64,000 nucleotides of DNA from Acanthococcus lagerstroemiae (Eukaryota; Arthropoda; Insecta; Hemiptera; Eriococcidae). The notes under the pieces are model-generated. The model searched no databases and had not been told where the DNA came from. It worked only from the letters and a program-made list of their open reading frames with translations. Of this stretch, positions 39,785 through 51,899 are shown piece after piece (the first letter of the stretch is position 1; each line of letters opens with the position of its first letter). Where the stretch lies: NCBI GenBank assembly GCA_031841125.1, contig CM063109.1, positions 24,771,321 through 24,835,320 of the forward strand, read 5' to 3'. Made by a program: the position numbers and the translations under genes.

Positions 39785-39985
39785 TGGGATCCGCCCTTTC
39801 GAGCATTATCTCAGAGATGTCGAGGAGAATGTAAGGGCTGTCTTAGCCCACCTCTCTTCTTGTGGAAAAACCGGCCTAGGTCCAAATGTAGCGAGTTGGT
39901 ACGTGAGCTTGAACCCGGGACCTCCGGATTCCGAGACCAGCGTGCTATCCACTTGGCCAGTCAGACCCCCAGAATCGGAGAGGGT
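39785..39985 (-). repeat. tRNA-derived SINE
   Basis: The minus strand has an A box TGGCCAAGTGG (39949-39959) and, 44 nt further on, a B box GGTTCAAGCTC (about 39905-39915). That is the spacing in a tRNA gene. The anticodon arm pairs poorly, and an unrelated body follows for more than 100 bp, so this is a SINE rather than a tRNA gene. Confidence 0.6.
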
Positions 39986-39990
39986 ATATA

Positions 39991-42129
39991 GAAAAATAAG
40001 CAAATCCTCACGGATAAACTCCTTTTTGTCTGAAGTATTTCGATTTTGTTTTGAGTTTCTTACTGACATTGTGACCTTACTTCTGAAACGACCCACGGAT
40101 TTGCATGCAGTATAGATACTCATCAGTTTACTGATGTTTTTTCGTTGAGGGCCAGCAAAAAGATACACCCATGTCAAAATCGATAATTTATTCACTTTTG
40201 TAAGCCTATTTAATTTTGACCCTTTCTGGATCCTAAATTTGGATTTTTGTGACCAAATCAAAGCCGGATTAAAAATATGATGTGATGTTTTAAATCAGTT
40301 ATAAAGAAATCCAAGTTTGATAATATTTTTCAATTTTGAAGCTAGTTTAATTTTTACTGTTTTTGGGCTCTGAATTTGAATTTTTGAAACCAAATCAAGG
40401 TCGCATCAAAAATTTGAAGCGGTATACAGGATCAGCTACCCAAAAGAGAAACATTTTGATATGTTGTTCAAATCTTCAAACCAGTTTTTCTCCCTTTTTT
40501 AATTTATTTTTATTTTTATTTTATTTTTGCACACAGAGGACTTCTATTTGTCCGGGGATAGCTTGACCCATGCATTAATCCAAGCCTGTCTTCTCGTTGT
40601 ATCATTTGATATTTCATCGGTGAGAATACATGGCTTGCATTTGAAACAACCCTGACGAGAGGGGGAAGGGAGAATACCCCAGGCCCGGACTTTAAGGGGG
40701 CCCGATATTTTTAAAAGGCCTGAATTTCAACGTTTACGGCTACATCATACTGTACATCAAATCAGCAGTCACTCCTTACACCATGAAAGAAACCTCTAAT
40801 CCCTTAGCTTATAATTTTTTCCTATCTGACAAAAGAACAAAATGAACTAGAAGGAAAGAGGGGTCCGTGGAAATTCCCCGAGGCCCTCTTTTTCTCTCTA
40901 CGGGACTGATTCGAAAGTAGACTATGGATCTGTCTGCACCCGCCCTCCTTCATTCCTTCCTCATTTATTTTCAAACGTTAATAACGGAAGCTCGAAACTT
41001 TTGAAAAACGAGTTTATTAATCGTTCGTGTAAAACGTTTCTCACACCATTCAGACTACCCGCTCCAAAACATTACATTTATTACGGAAAGCCTTTGCAAA
41101 CGTATTACAATTTACATTCTATCCCAACACCGGAATATTGAAAGCTAACAAAGAGTAGTGGAAAAAATTAAGTATATTTGACGATGCCTTTCTCACCGTT
41201 TTGGCTGCCTGTTACGGTGATATTAAAAATAATTTCGAACCTTTTAGCAGCGTTTAAGAACAGCGAGTAAATGTATATACAAGAAAACGTTGAAGATTAT
41301 TTGCCTTTGCATCTCACCCGGGCGCGGCGCGAACCAAAGAGGGTGAAAATGAAATTTCGAGACGTTAAATTTATTCTATGGGCTGTAAATGGTTTAAAAA
41401 GACGCTTTTTTATTTCGAATGTATATTGAAATTTCAAATGACGCTTCAGTGTAATAAGTGTACTTATGTATAACTTTCTCGGGCGTAGCTAGCTGGAGAA
41501 AGGAGCAAACGTTTGCAGTTACTGAGTGGAAAATGTGCGATATACGTGACACGGCGGTGAACACACACGGGCAGTGGAAATGGAAATTTACAATATCGAC
41601 GGATGAAGGCGCAAATATGAGGCCTTTCCACGCTAGTTATTTTTTTCGTGGCAATGGGAGAGGTAATAATGTAGAGGAAATGAAAAGTCGGACGTCGAAA
41701 CAACAGTAATTCGAGGCACGAGTAAGACGATGGTTGGACATGAACGCTTTTTGCCCGGTGATCATGTTCTTCATGTGTGTAATGCGTATCCTTGTTAGAT
41801 GGTCGTTATTTACTCTTAGTGAACAGAAGTTTTTTTTCCTTGTTGGGGCACCCCTTGATCAGTTTTGTGTATTTAGAAAAAATGTACAGTGTTTGCGTAA
41901 CATTGATACAAAGTAATCCATGCCGCAAAAGGGTTGAAGTTTTTTTGAGAATAAACATTATTTAAAGAATTTGACAGCGTGTCTATCGGTCTTCCTGGAA
42001 GCAATTCAACCCTCACCTTCTTGAAATCCTCCCCCTTCAGCCTTCCTTTTACATGCACCTTCCAAAGAAAAAGAAGAAATCTTGTTGTATTTGTTTCCTG
42101 TATCCAGTAATCGTTTGTTGTGTGAAGTT
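39991..42129. other. Noncoding DNA
   Basis: No supportable gene. It includes a T-rich tract at about 40490-40530 and a G/C-rich patch near 40660-40720. Short frames near 41458-41703 mirror each other on the two strands and show no motif. Confidence 0.4.
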
Positions 42130-44135
42130 TACAGTCATCATTTTCACTATCCGTGGGACGAATTTGTGCTGCTGGTTAGAAGGAACTGCATACGCCAACA
42201 TCATAAGAGAAATTATAAACCAAAACTACTGCCAGTTTAACAACAAAAATTACAAAGGGCCTAGCAATGGGGTCACCTTTGTCACCCATTCTAGCCAAAA
42301 TATGCATGAACAATTTTGAAAATGATCTACTAAACAATAGCCAGTGGCGTGCGGTGAGTTTTTCTAGGAGGTAAGCAATAAGTATAGACAGAGATGTATC
42401 AAGAAGTTTTTCTTATAGGGGGGGGGGGCAAAAACTGTGAAAGTACCAACTGACTCAACTCAAAATTCCCAAGTATCAAAGAAAAAATAATAACTTGTTG
42501 GATTTTTCCAACTGACAACTCAAAATTCCGAAATATCAAAGGAAAAAAAACCTTTGCCTTATTGGAATTTTCCAACTTCTCAACTCAATTCCTAAGTATA
42601 AAAGCAAAAAAAGCCTTTTAACGTGTTGGATTTTCCCAACTCCGTCTGACTGAAATGGTAAACTTTCTCAACTGCTGAGTGAAAAATTCCTACAGGGGGT
42701 AAGTTGCCCCCCCCTTCCCATTGGTATGTTCCTGAGCACAGAGGTAAAGTAAAAATCAGAATAAAAGTATGAAACATGCTACTATACATGCAAAAGGGCT
42801 GATCAAATAATTCAAGTTGTTTTATCCCTATGTAGCGTCATTCCACATGCATGTATCTTTTTCTGTAACGAATAATAGACGTGGCCAACAAAACAGTTTT
42901 CCACCATCTTCACAATGGGTTAACAATAAAATGTATTCATATTGTGATACGTGAAAATGTCTAGCAAAAATTCAATCACCTTTCTTTTGCCCAGTTTTGA
43001 AAAATGGTAATTCTGGTTTAGGTTTACCACCATTAATAATTTCTTATTGTTTATCAAGAGTAAATCGCGAAAACGGGTTTTCAATAAGATCTGAAATACA
43101 CATTTTGTGGGCAAAACCAAAACCAAAAAAAACAACAAAAAACAGGGCATTCAAACAAAACGCATAGACGAGTAGAAGAACATAATCACGTTTCACTGAA
43201 AAACTTCGACGTTTGTGTGTCACTAAGCCGAGCCAAGCGAGACTCAAAGCGCTTCCAGAACGGAACCCAGTCCCCAGTGCACAGGTTTCGTCGCGTTGAA
43301 AGTACTAGTGTGTTTTTGTGTTGGTAATTTGCACGGAGGCGGGGGGTAGTCGTGCAATGTTACGTGCAGTGTGGAAAAGAAGCGATAGATCCAGCGCACA
43401 CCTCGCTCGCTGGCCTATATGAATATGTACGAGGATTGCCGAATGCTGAACGCCGGAATAGTATACGCTTCTGTTTCAACTGTATCCTTACGTATCTCCC
43501 GTGAATTTATTATAATTATACTTGAGCGTAAGTGTCAATACAGTCTCTGTTTTGCCCAGTGTTTCATTATCTTTTATTTGTTACAAGTTGAAGTTGATAT
43601 TGTATATGAAAACTTATTTTCTTGGGAATTTTCAGGGTAAGCGGTGCTTACCTTGCTTGCCTAGAATGCACGTCACTGACAACAGCAAACACAAGAAAGA
43701 CTTAAAGCTATGAACAAGATATGTAGACGACATATTAATCATCTGGACGGTAACAGACAGACAACTGGACCAATTTCTCACGAAGACAAACAGCATAAAT
43801 AACAATATAAAGTTCACAATGGAAAAGGGCGATGAGACCATAAACTAACTGGACCTAACACTACAAATAAAAGACAACAAGATTCAGTACAACATTTATA
43901 GAGAAGCCACCCACACGGACGCAGTAATACCCATGATTCATTCCACCATCAAAAACACAAAATAGCAGCATTACACAACTACTGCAGCAGAGCAATCAAC
44001 ATATTAAATGACAACAACCATAGAACAATAGAGATTAACAAAATCGAATAACAAATAGCCATTAATAACAAATACCAAAAACAGTAGACAGAATAATCAA
44101 CAAATTAATTTGACAGCAGGCCTGCCAACTGAGTC
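42130..44135 (+). mobile_element. Penelope-like element reverse transcriptase relic, interrupted by hAT copy 2
   Basis: Left of the hAT insertion (42250-42341) the plus strand encodes MGSPLSPILAKICMNNFEND, the RT motif before the catalytic acids. Right of it (43687-44000) come YVDDILIIWTVTD, then KFTMEKGDETIN and LDLTLQIKDNKIQYNIYRE, typical of Penelope-like RTs. In-frame stops are present. The arrangement with the GIY-YIG fragment at 2.3 kb indicates more than one copy of such elements in the region. Confidence 0.8.
42342..43678. mobile_element. Nonautonomous hAT element, copy 2 (1337 bp)
   Basis: Starts CAGTGGCGTGCG and ends TGCACGTCACTG. It is flanked by ACAATAGC (42334-42341) and ACAACAGC (43679-43686), an 8-bp duplication with one substitution. 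Very similar to copy 1. It splits a Penelope-like RT. Confidence 0.92.
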
Positions 44136-44569
44136 TGTCAAAAATAATAGTGAAAAAGTGACCTTCTGAAAAAAAAAGTGACCAAATAGTGATCAAATAT
44201 ACTCTTTTAGGAACTTGAATATAGCAACTCGAAACTGTGCTTGGAAAGTAAAATCAAGTTGATAAAAGAGGGGAAAGACACCACTGCCAATATTTTCTAC
44301 TTCTCACTTCCAAAAAGTAATAACAGTTACTCAACTTTTTTCATTTTCTCCGCTTTTTCACTCATTACAAAAGCAAATTAACAAAAACATGAAAGAAAAT
44401 GTGAGACTTATTCAAGCAGTATAATATGATAAAAATGAAAATTGTATTCGTTTATAATATAGGGAACAATAACGTATTTTAAACTTTCAATACTCAAACA
44501 CTAATGAGAAGATTACTGAACTTAGAATAAGTTAATGATGATATCTGTATCATTTGACTTAGAAAACTG

Positions 44570-47500
44570 ATGACAAATTATTTGTATCCACAGCCTTCTT
44601 CAACTTCTTATTCGCAATTGTCAGTGTGTCAGCATGCACTTTCCTTTTTACACCCAACTCGTGCTTTTTGTTTTTCAAATCATCTTCTAATGCAACCAAT
44701 GTCATTTTGTCTCCTTCTGTTTCTTCTCTCTTTTTTCTTCAGTCTTCTAGTAGCCGCTTTTCTTCTTCACTCTTCTTTTGGGCCTCTTCAGCTTCTTTCT
44801 TCTTTTTCTATCCATACTTTCCCTGTAGGTATAATTTACTAGCAATGCGGACCATGTTTATAATTTCGTTTGTTATTGAAATATTTTCTATTTTATTTTG
44901 ACACTATTTCAATGCACTTTTGACATTTAATCGACCATTCAACAATTCTACTGACATGCTAGTTTTCTCATCTGTCAATATGTTTGCTGAGTCGGAAAAC
45001 GATCGCTCAATGTCAGCGCTCCTATGGTATACCAGAAGCGCCGCTGTAACCAATACGGTTAAATTTGGTTACTTGTCCTTGGAAGTAAGATCATAATCAA
45101 ATACGTGTAAGCGAGTGACAACGCAGAGATCAACAACACCAAGTATCGATGCACAAATTTAATTAATGAATCAACACGAATCTCGTTAAACACGAACGTA
45201 AAGCAGTAAATGGCATGAAAATAAAATATCAACCGAATTGAACTACATCATACTAAGTACACGAGCCACGTCTGTACACGCCTAAAATGTCCAGCATGAA
45301 AATACACGACAATTACGAGTAATGCGTTTACAGCTATCCGCCGGTAAGTCTACTCTTCCACATACAGGTAAATGGTAGGGGTACAAATACGAGTACAAAT
45401 AAAAGTACAAGCTGGGCTGCCGACGAACTCTAAGGTAAAGAAAAGGAACCTGGCGATAAATAATCCAGATTATTTAGAAATTGCGTACCGCGTTATTTAT
45501 ATACATTTCTCCAAAAATCTAACATGGGCATATTTATCATTACAGGTGTAGAATCCATTTCAGCATGTAATAATTTCAGCTCATCAATAGTTTCATCTAA
45601 TGGAACTGCTAATGAAAGAGCCTTATATGAATAGCTCGCACATCTTCATTTCTCTGCCTCTTTACATTATTTCATGAGGCAATAAAAATCTGAAATTTCT
45701 TACAATTCCCAGAGATGGTTGTAAAACACCTTTCTCTAACAGATGTTTGATTGCTGCCATAAGGTGCAGTGGGGTAATTGCAAACGACTTTTTGATTAGT
45801 GACACTTTGCCGATTCACTGTGACCACTCTATGACACTAATCAACATCAAATTTCTGTCACACATACTTTGAGGGGTTCTCTTTTAGTGGGGAAAATTTT
45901 GTACCAATAAATTTACAACTTTTTGGAAAAATGGAACTTTGAAACTTTTCAATTACATTTTTGCATTTACCCCATCATGGGGTATCATGGGGTAAATGCA
46001 AAATCGTACATTATTTTTGCAAGACCTTATTTTTTTTTGCAGTTTTGACCATCTCACGGTATTCTACATGAAATTTACCAACTTTTGATCTATTCATAAA
46101 CTTCGTTCGGTCAAAATTTCTAGGAGTTATCTACCTGAGAAGAAATTTTTCAGTGGAGTGAAAAAAATTTCGAATTTAAAAAAAACAACAAAATTAAGCT
46201 AAAATTAAAAAAATGATGATTTATCATAAGTAGAAATGTATTTTATTAGAAAATACGAAATTTCGATTATCTTAATGGTATTTTCGGACCGTTTTAAACC
46301 TAAAAATCCTTTTAAAAAATTGTTGGGGTAAATGCAAAATTGTATTGATTTTGCAATTGCCCCAGCTTGACTTTTCCTTGGGGTAAATGCAAAAACACAT
46401 ATTTCCGCCAATGTAATTAAAATTTTTCAAAATCAATGGTTTTACTTTAAATTTGAATCTTTTGTGATAATTAACAGATAAATATATTTTCAAAAAAATT
46501 TCACTGGATACACTTCCAGCCGTTTTGAAAAACAACTACCTCCACTTCACTTAGGAGTGATTTCGACATGTAATGATAAAAAAATTTCCACAGAACAAAC
46601 GAGCGCACTGATATGGTTCAGGCCGGGTGAGTATATAAGGAATAGATGTGCCTTAATGTACCAAAATAGATGCTGCGATCAAATATTATGTTTCTTTGCC
46701 TCCAACAGCTGATTTTGCAATTACCCCAATTTTACAATTACCCCACTGCACCTTATAGGAATTACATTATTTTTGAACATCACAGCGTCCTGTTCGCTCA
46801 AAGTTCGCAATTTTTCTAGGACTTCTGCAGACAATACAATTCTATCATATGAGAGCAAATTATTAGCAGCAAAGAGTTCACTTTCAGCCAGTTTTGTTTT
46901 GCAAATATACGGTTAATCAGAATAGTAACTAATCCATTAATTTCCTCAGACAATCGGTGAATTGAAGGTTCATTTTTCTGAAACTTGCCAGTAAATTTTG
47001 TAAACAGGTCGGCACAGTTGGAAATTAAGTGCACTTCAGTCTCAAAAGTAGGTTTTTCAAGAAAGTCGCAAATGATCTTATATTTCTTAATTTTCATTAG
47101 TTGTTTAGAATTTCTACTTTTGGGTATAAAATTTAAAAAGAATTGTCTCGGTGCAGGCCACTGTTCAATGATTCGTTTACAAGCTGCACTCAATGTGAGC
47201 CATCTCGTGCAGGGACATGTTTCACAAGACGGTGAGTGGGTACATTTAACTGACGTTGAATACTCTCAACATTTTCTTGTCTTACAGGGAAATCGTGTAT
47301 GAAGCTATGCATTGCAATTGCTGTATCAGAAATTTTAATGCCGAACTGTGATAATCCTTTTAGAAACGCGTTGTGAACAATATGTATATTACATAAGCCA
47401 ACGTTCAACAGAGTTGTTCCTCGAATTTCTTTCACTGTTTCATTCATTCTTGTAAAAATGCTTTTATTTACATTAGGTCTATCGCTGTCAATCGTAATCA

Positions 47501-47785
47501 AACCGGATAAAGAGAGAGCCGATTTACTGATTGCTGACATGATATGATTTGCAATTATTTTTGCAGTGGCTTCGCCAATAAAAAAGTTTCTAAATGTCGA
47601 ACAGATGGACGATTCAGAGCACTGGACCAGAAATTCACTAAAATTCGAAGTTCTTTTACACCTTTTGCATTTGTAGTTTCATCAAATTGGAGAGAGAAGT
47701 GGGGAATGAAAACTGAAAACAAATATTTGTAAATGTATGTGTATATTCCTTCATGATTTTGTATGTCGTAATATATACACGGCAC
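44570..47785 (-). pseudogene. hAT-superfamily transposase relic
   Basis: Minus-strand pieces in order: FDETTNAKGVKELRILVNFW (near 47700), then DRPNVNKSIFTRMNETVKEI with LLNVGLCNIHIVHNAFLKGL (47190-47540), RLVKHVPARDGSH, RIIEQWPAPRQFFLNFIP (46816-47193), and near 44940-45040 a segment with ADIERSFSDSANILTDEKT, the hAT dimerisation region. All fit hAT-like transposases common in arthropods. Frames are broken, and a TA-flanked MITE (45762-46753) lies within. Its ends were not located. Confidence 0.65.
45762..46753. mobile_element. TA-flanked MITE of 992 bp with AGGTGCAGTGGGGTAATTG ends
   Basis: AGGTGCAGTGGGGTAATTG at 45762 is matched by its inverted copy CAATTACCCCACTGCACCT ending at 46753. TA lies on both sides, as in Tc1/mariner insertions. 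Inside, GGGGTAAATGCAAAA recurs about three times. No transposase. Confidence 0.8.
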
Positions 47786-47839
47786 TTTCTGAATCCGAAC
47801 ATTTATAAGGTTTTCTTAAACTTCTGCTAGGTGCAGCCA

Positions 47840-48590
47840 CTCATCGTTCACTTGGAATTTATTTTTATTTTTTATTTTTTTATTTTTACACCATGATCCA
47901 ATGCGAGGATAGAAAAAAAAATACAAAAAAATTTAACATAAACCATTTGGTAGGTAAGTGAAACCCCCTCAAGTTTGGGCATAGGTTTCCGTCACCTGTT
48001 TCCATTTGCTTCGGTTCTTGGCCACCATGGGCCAATTTTGACCGAAATTTTGAACCAACTCGTCTGACCACCTTGTTAGGAGTCTCCCCCTTCTCCTCCT
48101 CCCCTCATGAGGGACCCACAATGTCAATCTTTCGTTCCATTTATAAGAGGAGTCCCTAACTATATGTCCTGCATATTTTAGTTTGAGCCTTTCAGCATGG
48201 ACCCGGACCTGTTTGGCATTAGTTTTTTCCAAAATTGAACCTACTTTTATTTGATCTTTGAGTTTAACTCCTAAAATGCTTCGTAACATGGAGTTATGGG
48301 TAGATTGAATTTTACAGATTTGTTTTTTCGTGGTAGCTCATGTTTGAGCACCATATGTGAGGACTGGGAGAACTGAGCTTTCTAAAATACGTATTTTTGA
48401 TTTTAATTTTAGATTACTTTTAAAATTTTTTTGTAATGACCAAAAAGCTTTCCACGCATTTGTTCTTCGAATTTTTAATTCTTTTTTTGTTTTTTTAGTA
48501 AATGCTACTGTTTGACCAAGATATTTGTACTCTGAGACAACTTCAATCTCCCTGCCCTCAATTTCAATTTTTTCAAAATTTGTAATCTTC
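47840..48590 (-). mobile_element. RTE-like LINE 3' fragment
   Basis: The minus strand at 47969-48289 encodes the post-RT C-terminal region of RTE-type LINEs: MLRSILGVKLKDQIKVGSI, KLKYAGHIVRD, then RRRRGRLLTRWSDEL and KNRSKWKQVTETY. It ends in a T/A-rich simple repeat at 47858-47887, the usual RTE tail. Confidence 0.8.
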
Positions 48591-48625
48591 TCTCACATGG
48601 AATAGCAAAACGAAATTTCATCACA

Positions 48626-49053
48626 AATGAAGATACGGTTTCCAAACTGCCCTTAGTCCAAAAAAAAAATCGAAATGCGGTTTTCAGCGCTACCTATAGT
48701 GGCCAATGCGAGCACTCCAGAAGTAATCTCGATACCTCGTTCGATGGTCGAATTACGCACATTTCAAAGAGCAGCGGTGAGCTGACAGGAAGAAAGGGAC
48801 CTTCTTATACTACGTTCAGTGCTAAACTGCCCTTTGTCCACGACTTTCGACCACTTTTCCTTCAATAATTCTAGATAGGCTACATTCTCATTTTTGTGCG
48901 TCTTCGGTAGTATGGTAGAGGATTCAGGCTACTCAGTTGTACCATCTACAGAAGTTTTAAATGAACTGGTACAGTGTAGCACAGTTTTTATCGATTTCCC
49001 AAAAAAATAATTTTTGGACTAAGGGCAGTTTGGAAACTGTATCTTCAAATGCA
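48626..49053. mobile_element. MITE with about 36-bp inverted ends
   Basis: GAAGATACGGTTTCCAAACT (48632 onward) continuing to GCCCTTAGTCCAAAAA is matched in inverted form ending at about 49047, with one or two differences. AAAT lies on both sides and may be a short target duplication. Noncoding. Confidence 0.7.
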
Positions 49054-49234
49054 ATAAGCATGTATAACCGAAAATGTCTATCAAACCTATCTTCATGGTA
49101 ACACTGATCACAATGTTGAAGCGCTCGCTTTGTAACGAAAATACACCTCGTCTTACTGCGCAACCAATTACCTGAACGCGTTGCATGTTTTCGTGTCGCA
49201 TTTTCGTTTCACAAATTTCAAAATGACCCCCAGC

Positions 49235-49425
49235 CTAACTTGAGACCATAAAGGCAAAAACGAAACTAAACAACCTAATAAACACAATAACTAACTTCCA
49301 AAGCGGGAGCCTATTCCTATAAATAATACATATAAAACTCACTGATTGGACAGACTACACAACCTCAGACAACCAATAGGAACACACCAAACGGGTTTAC
49401 CATACGGTACTATACAGAATGTCAT
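49235..49425 (+). mobile_element. Penelope-like element 3' tail fragment
   Basis: Matches 2650-2820, for example CTGATTGGACAGACTAC and CAACCAATAG followed by GGTTTACCATACGG. No coding sequence. Confidence 0.7.
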
Positions 49426-51100
49426 CGCAAAGGCCCTTGTTGGCGAGGGCACGAGCCCTTTACAGTAGCATTATTGGAACTGGGCGCGAAATCACTGAGG
49501 TGAACGTGTAGGGTTCAAGGAATCGCTAATATATGTGATTCCGAGAATTATTTAAATAGAAGGAAAAGAATTCGGCGGAGGCCTTTGTAAATTCGTGAAA
49601 ACTTCAATTTCGTTCGAAGGAGATTTTATCTAGTGTAAGATTTCCATTAGTTTAGTCTGAAGTTATTTGCCTAGCATGAGTAAAATATGCAGAACATTTG
49701 ATTCGAAGTTACTTTTCCACGCTCCGTTATTACTTCTACACGAATTGCTGAACACGGCGAAAGTGCGTATTTTATATCGAGTCGGCAAATAACGAGCGCA
49801 GCGCCCGCACCATTCTGTCTGAAACTATTTCGCGTTTGTATACGTTCATTACGTTGAAAATTCGACCGAAATATTCGCCTGTATAACTTCCATCGAAAAT
49901 TTATTAAAATTCGCGAAAATTCGACGCGAAAAAACACTTTCGGACCCGGTTGAAAGTTGTAAATTGAAGAAAGAGTGAACGGCGTGGAGAGACGGGGCGC
50001 GAAGGAAAGCCAATAAACTTTTTCTTTCCAACTAGCGGAAAAAATTCGAAATTTGTCCTCCCCTCCCACCTTTTCTGCCATTTTTGAATTATTATGAGAG
50101 ATTACGAACGGAGTTAATTACAACAGCAGCTGTCTCGTTTAGCCATCTCTGGCCTACGTAATTATGAGCGAGTTGATCGTTATTTAGATAAATGTATATT
50201 AGCCTACGAGGTATGTGCGGAACAATGTTGAGTCATTATTTTATTTTTTACTGTCAAAACGATTTTTCGCTGTCTCGTCGGTATGGGATTGCTGTTTCAG
50301 CTTTACTCGTGGGAACCCCTGTTCGAGTGGGAGGATGTATAATCATTCAGCCGGATGGTTAATGGTAGATTTGAAGAGGTATTCTCGAGTATTTTGGGAG
50401 GGCAGGTGGCGAGCACTGAAACGATGTGAATGCAGAAACAAAAAATAGAACCAGCGGTCGTGTACATTTTTCAAAGGTGGTGTAGAGTCGACGTCGATTT
50501 GAAAATCAGTTTCGACGACAGGCTGAAACATCGATATCAAAGTCGATTTTGAAGTCTTCAGGAGTGTCGGGTAATTATGTATCTTACTACTCGCTGATGA
50601 AGTTCTGCACCACAAGAGTTTGCTGTTCGTAAGATGAACATTGATCAACCTCACACGGTGATTTGGTACGTTGGATTTAACGTGTTGAACTAATCGCTGC
50701 TGCTTTCGTTCGATCATTCTCATTACGATATTCTAGTTTGATCTCCAAGTTTGACTGGTCTACGTTGAGATACTGCAAGACAGCAGCAGTGTCAGAAATG
50801 AGAACAGTAGTACATTGTACCTCGGCCTACAAAAAAGTGGAAGAAACGAAGTATCATTTGCACCCTTTCCTCTTTCAAAAGAGTTCAACGAATTTAAAAA
50901 CCATCGAGCTAGTTGATAAATCTCCGCCTTGGGAGATTTCAGAGATGACAATTACAAGATTTTCTCGTCACTGATGCATAGCAGTGTAACTGTCTGAGGG
51001 CATTGACTTGCTCATGGATACCCTTAGAGACCAAGAGGTCTTTTTCGTCCTCGTAGAAAAAATATTTAAAAATAGAAGAAAATAGGAAACCTTCAAAATA
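49426..51100. other. Noncoding DNA
   Basis: No supportable gene. Frames at 49671-50081 and 50343-50723 lack motifs and look like chance openings. Confidence 0.4.
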
Positions 51101-51104
51101 TCTT

Positions 51105-51490
51105 CCTACAGCACGGAACCCTTATAGTTGCAACATTAGTGTTCTTCTTCTTCAGGTACCGTATCCGATGCCGCGGTAGTTGACATGCGACTTTCCTGGG
51201 CAGGTTAGCCGGGGTAGTTTGCCATTGCTTTGCCCATGGTTTGTTGCGGTAGAGTTTTCCTTCTCTGTGCCGAAGAGTGTATAGCCGCTGTTCGCTTATA
51301 CTAGCCACACGTGTTTCACGACCTTGAGTCAGCTATCTACGACATATACAGGCGCAATACCAATCTTTCTGATCTCGTGGTAACATGCCTTGCGATTGCA
51401 ATGCATTGTTCGTTTGAACTGATGCGGGTTGCCGGACGCGCTATATTTCCATCTCGATTGACACTAGTCGTAAGGGTTGCCATTTCTGTT
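51105..51490. repeat. Dispersed repeat, copy 1 (same family as 53840-54235)
   Basis: Shares a colinear series of blocks with 53840-54235, for example GTTAGCCGGGGTAGTT against GTTAGTCGGGGTAGTT, then GTTGCGGTAGAGTTTT and TTTCTGATCTCGTGGTAACA. Diverged, no frame conserved in both. The class is uncertain; a SINE or a decayed coding repeat is possible. Confidence 0.6.
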
Positions 51491-51899
51491 TTTTTCCACC
51501 TGAATTTCAATGAAAAAATCGGCTAAACTATCTGTTAAATAAAAAAAGGCTAAAATTCGGCTAAATGAAAAATATTGTGAAAATGGTTTTCCGAAAATAT
51601 ATATTGCATAAAAAAAAGAGTAGCATACCTATAATGCGCGAGAATCTTATCCAGTTTTATGCGACATAATTATTTTTGTATGTATTAGGAGTAGATTTCA
51701 TTTTTTACTCGTTATCATTATCAGTCATCGCCAGAACCATACTCAGGCTTCACTGCTTCAAGCTTTACACTTGCTTCCTATGTGACTTGTCACAAGAAAA
51801 GGGCCTTAGTGATGTGGACGCTAAGGCCTTTTTCTTGTGTCTTTTACAGACGAATCACCGATCGGCTGAATTTTCTCGAACTAGCCGATTTTAGGCTAT

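Noticed and set aside
39895..39966. Possible functional tRNA gene
   Set aside because: Promoter boxes fit, but the anticodon arm is poor and a SINE-like body follows.
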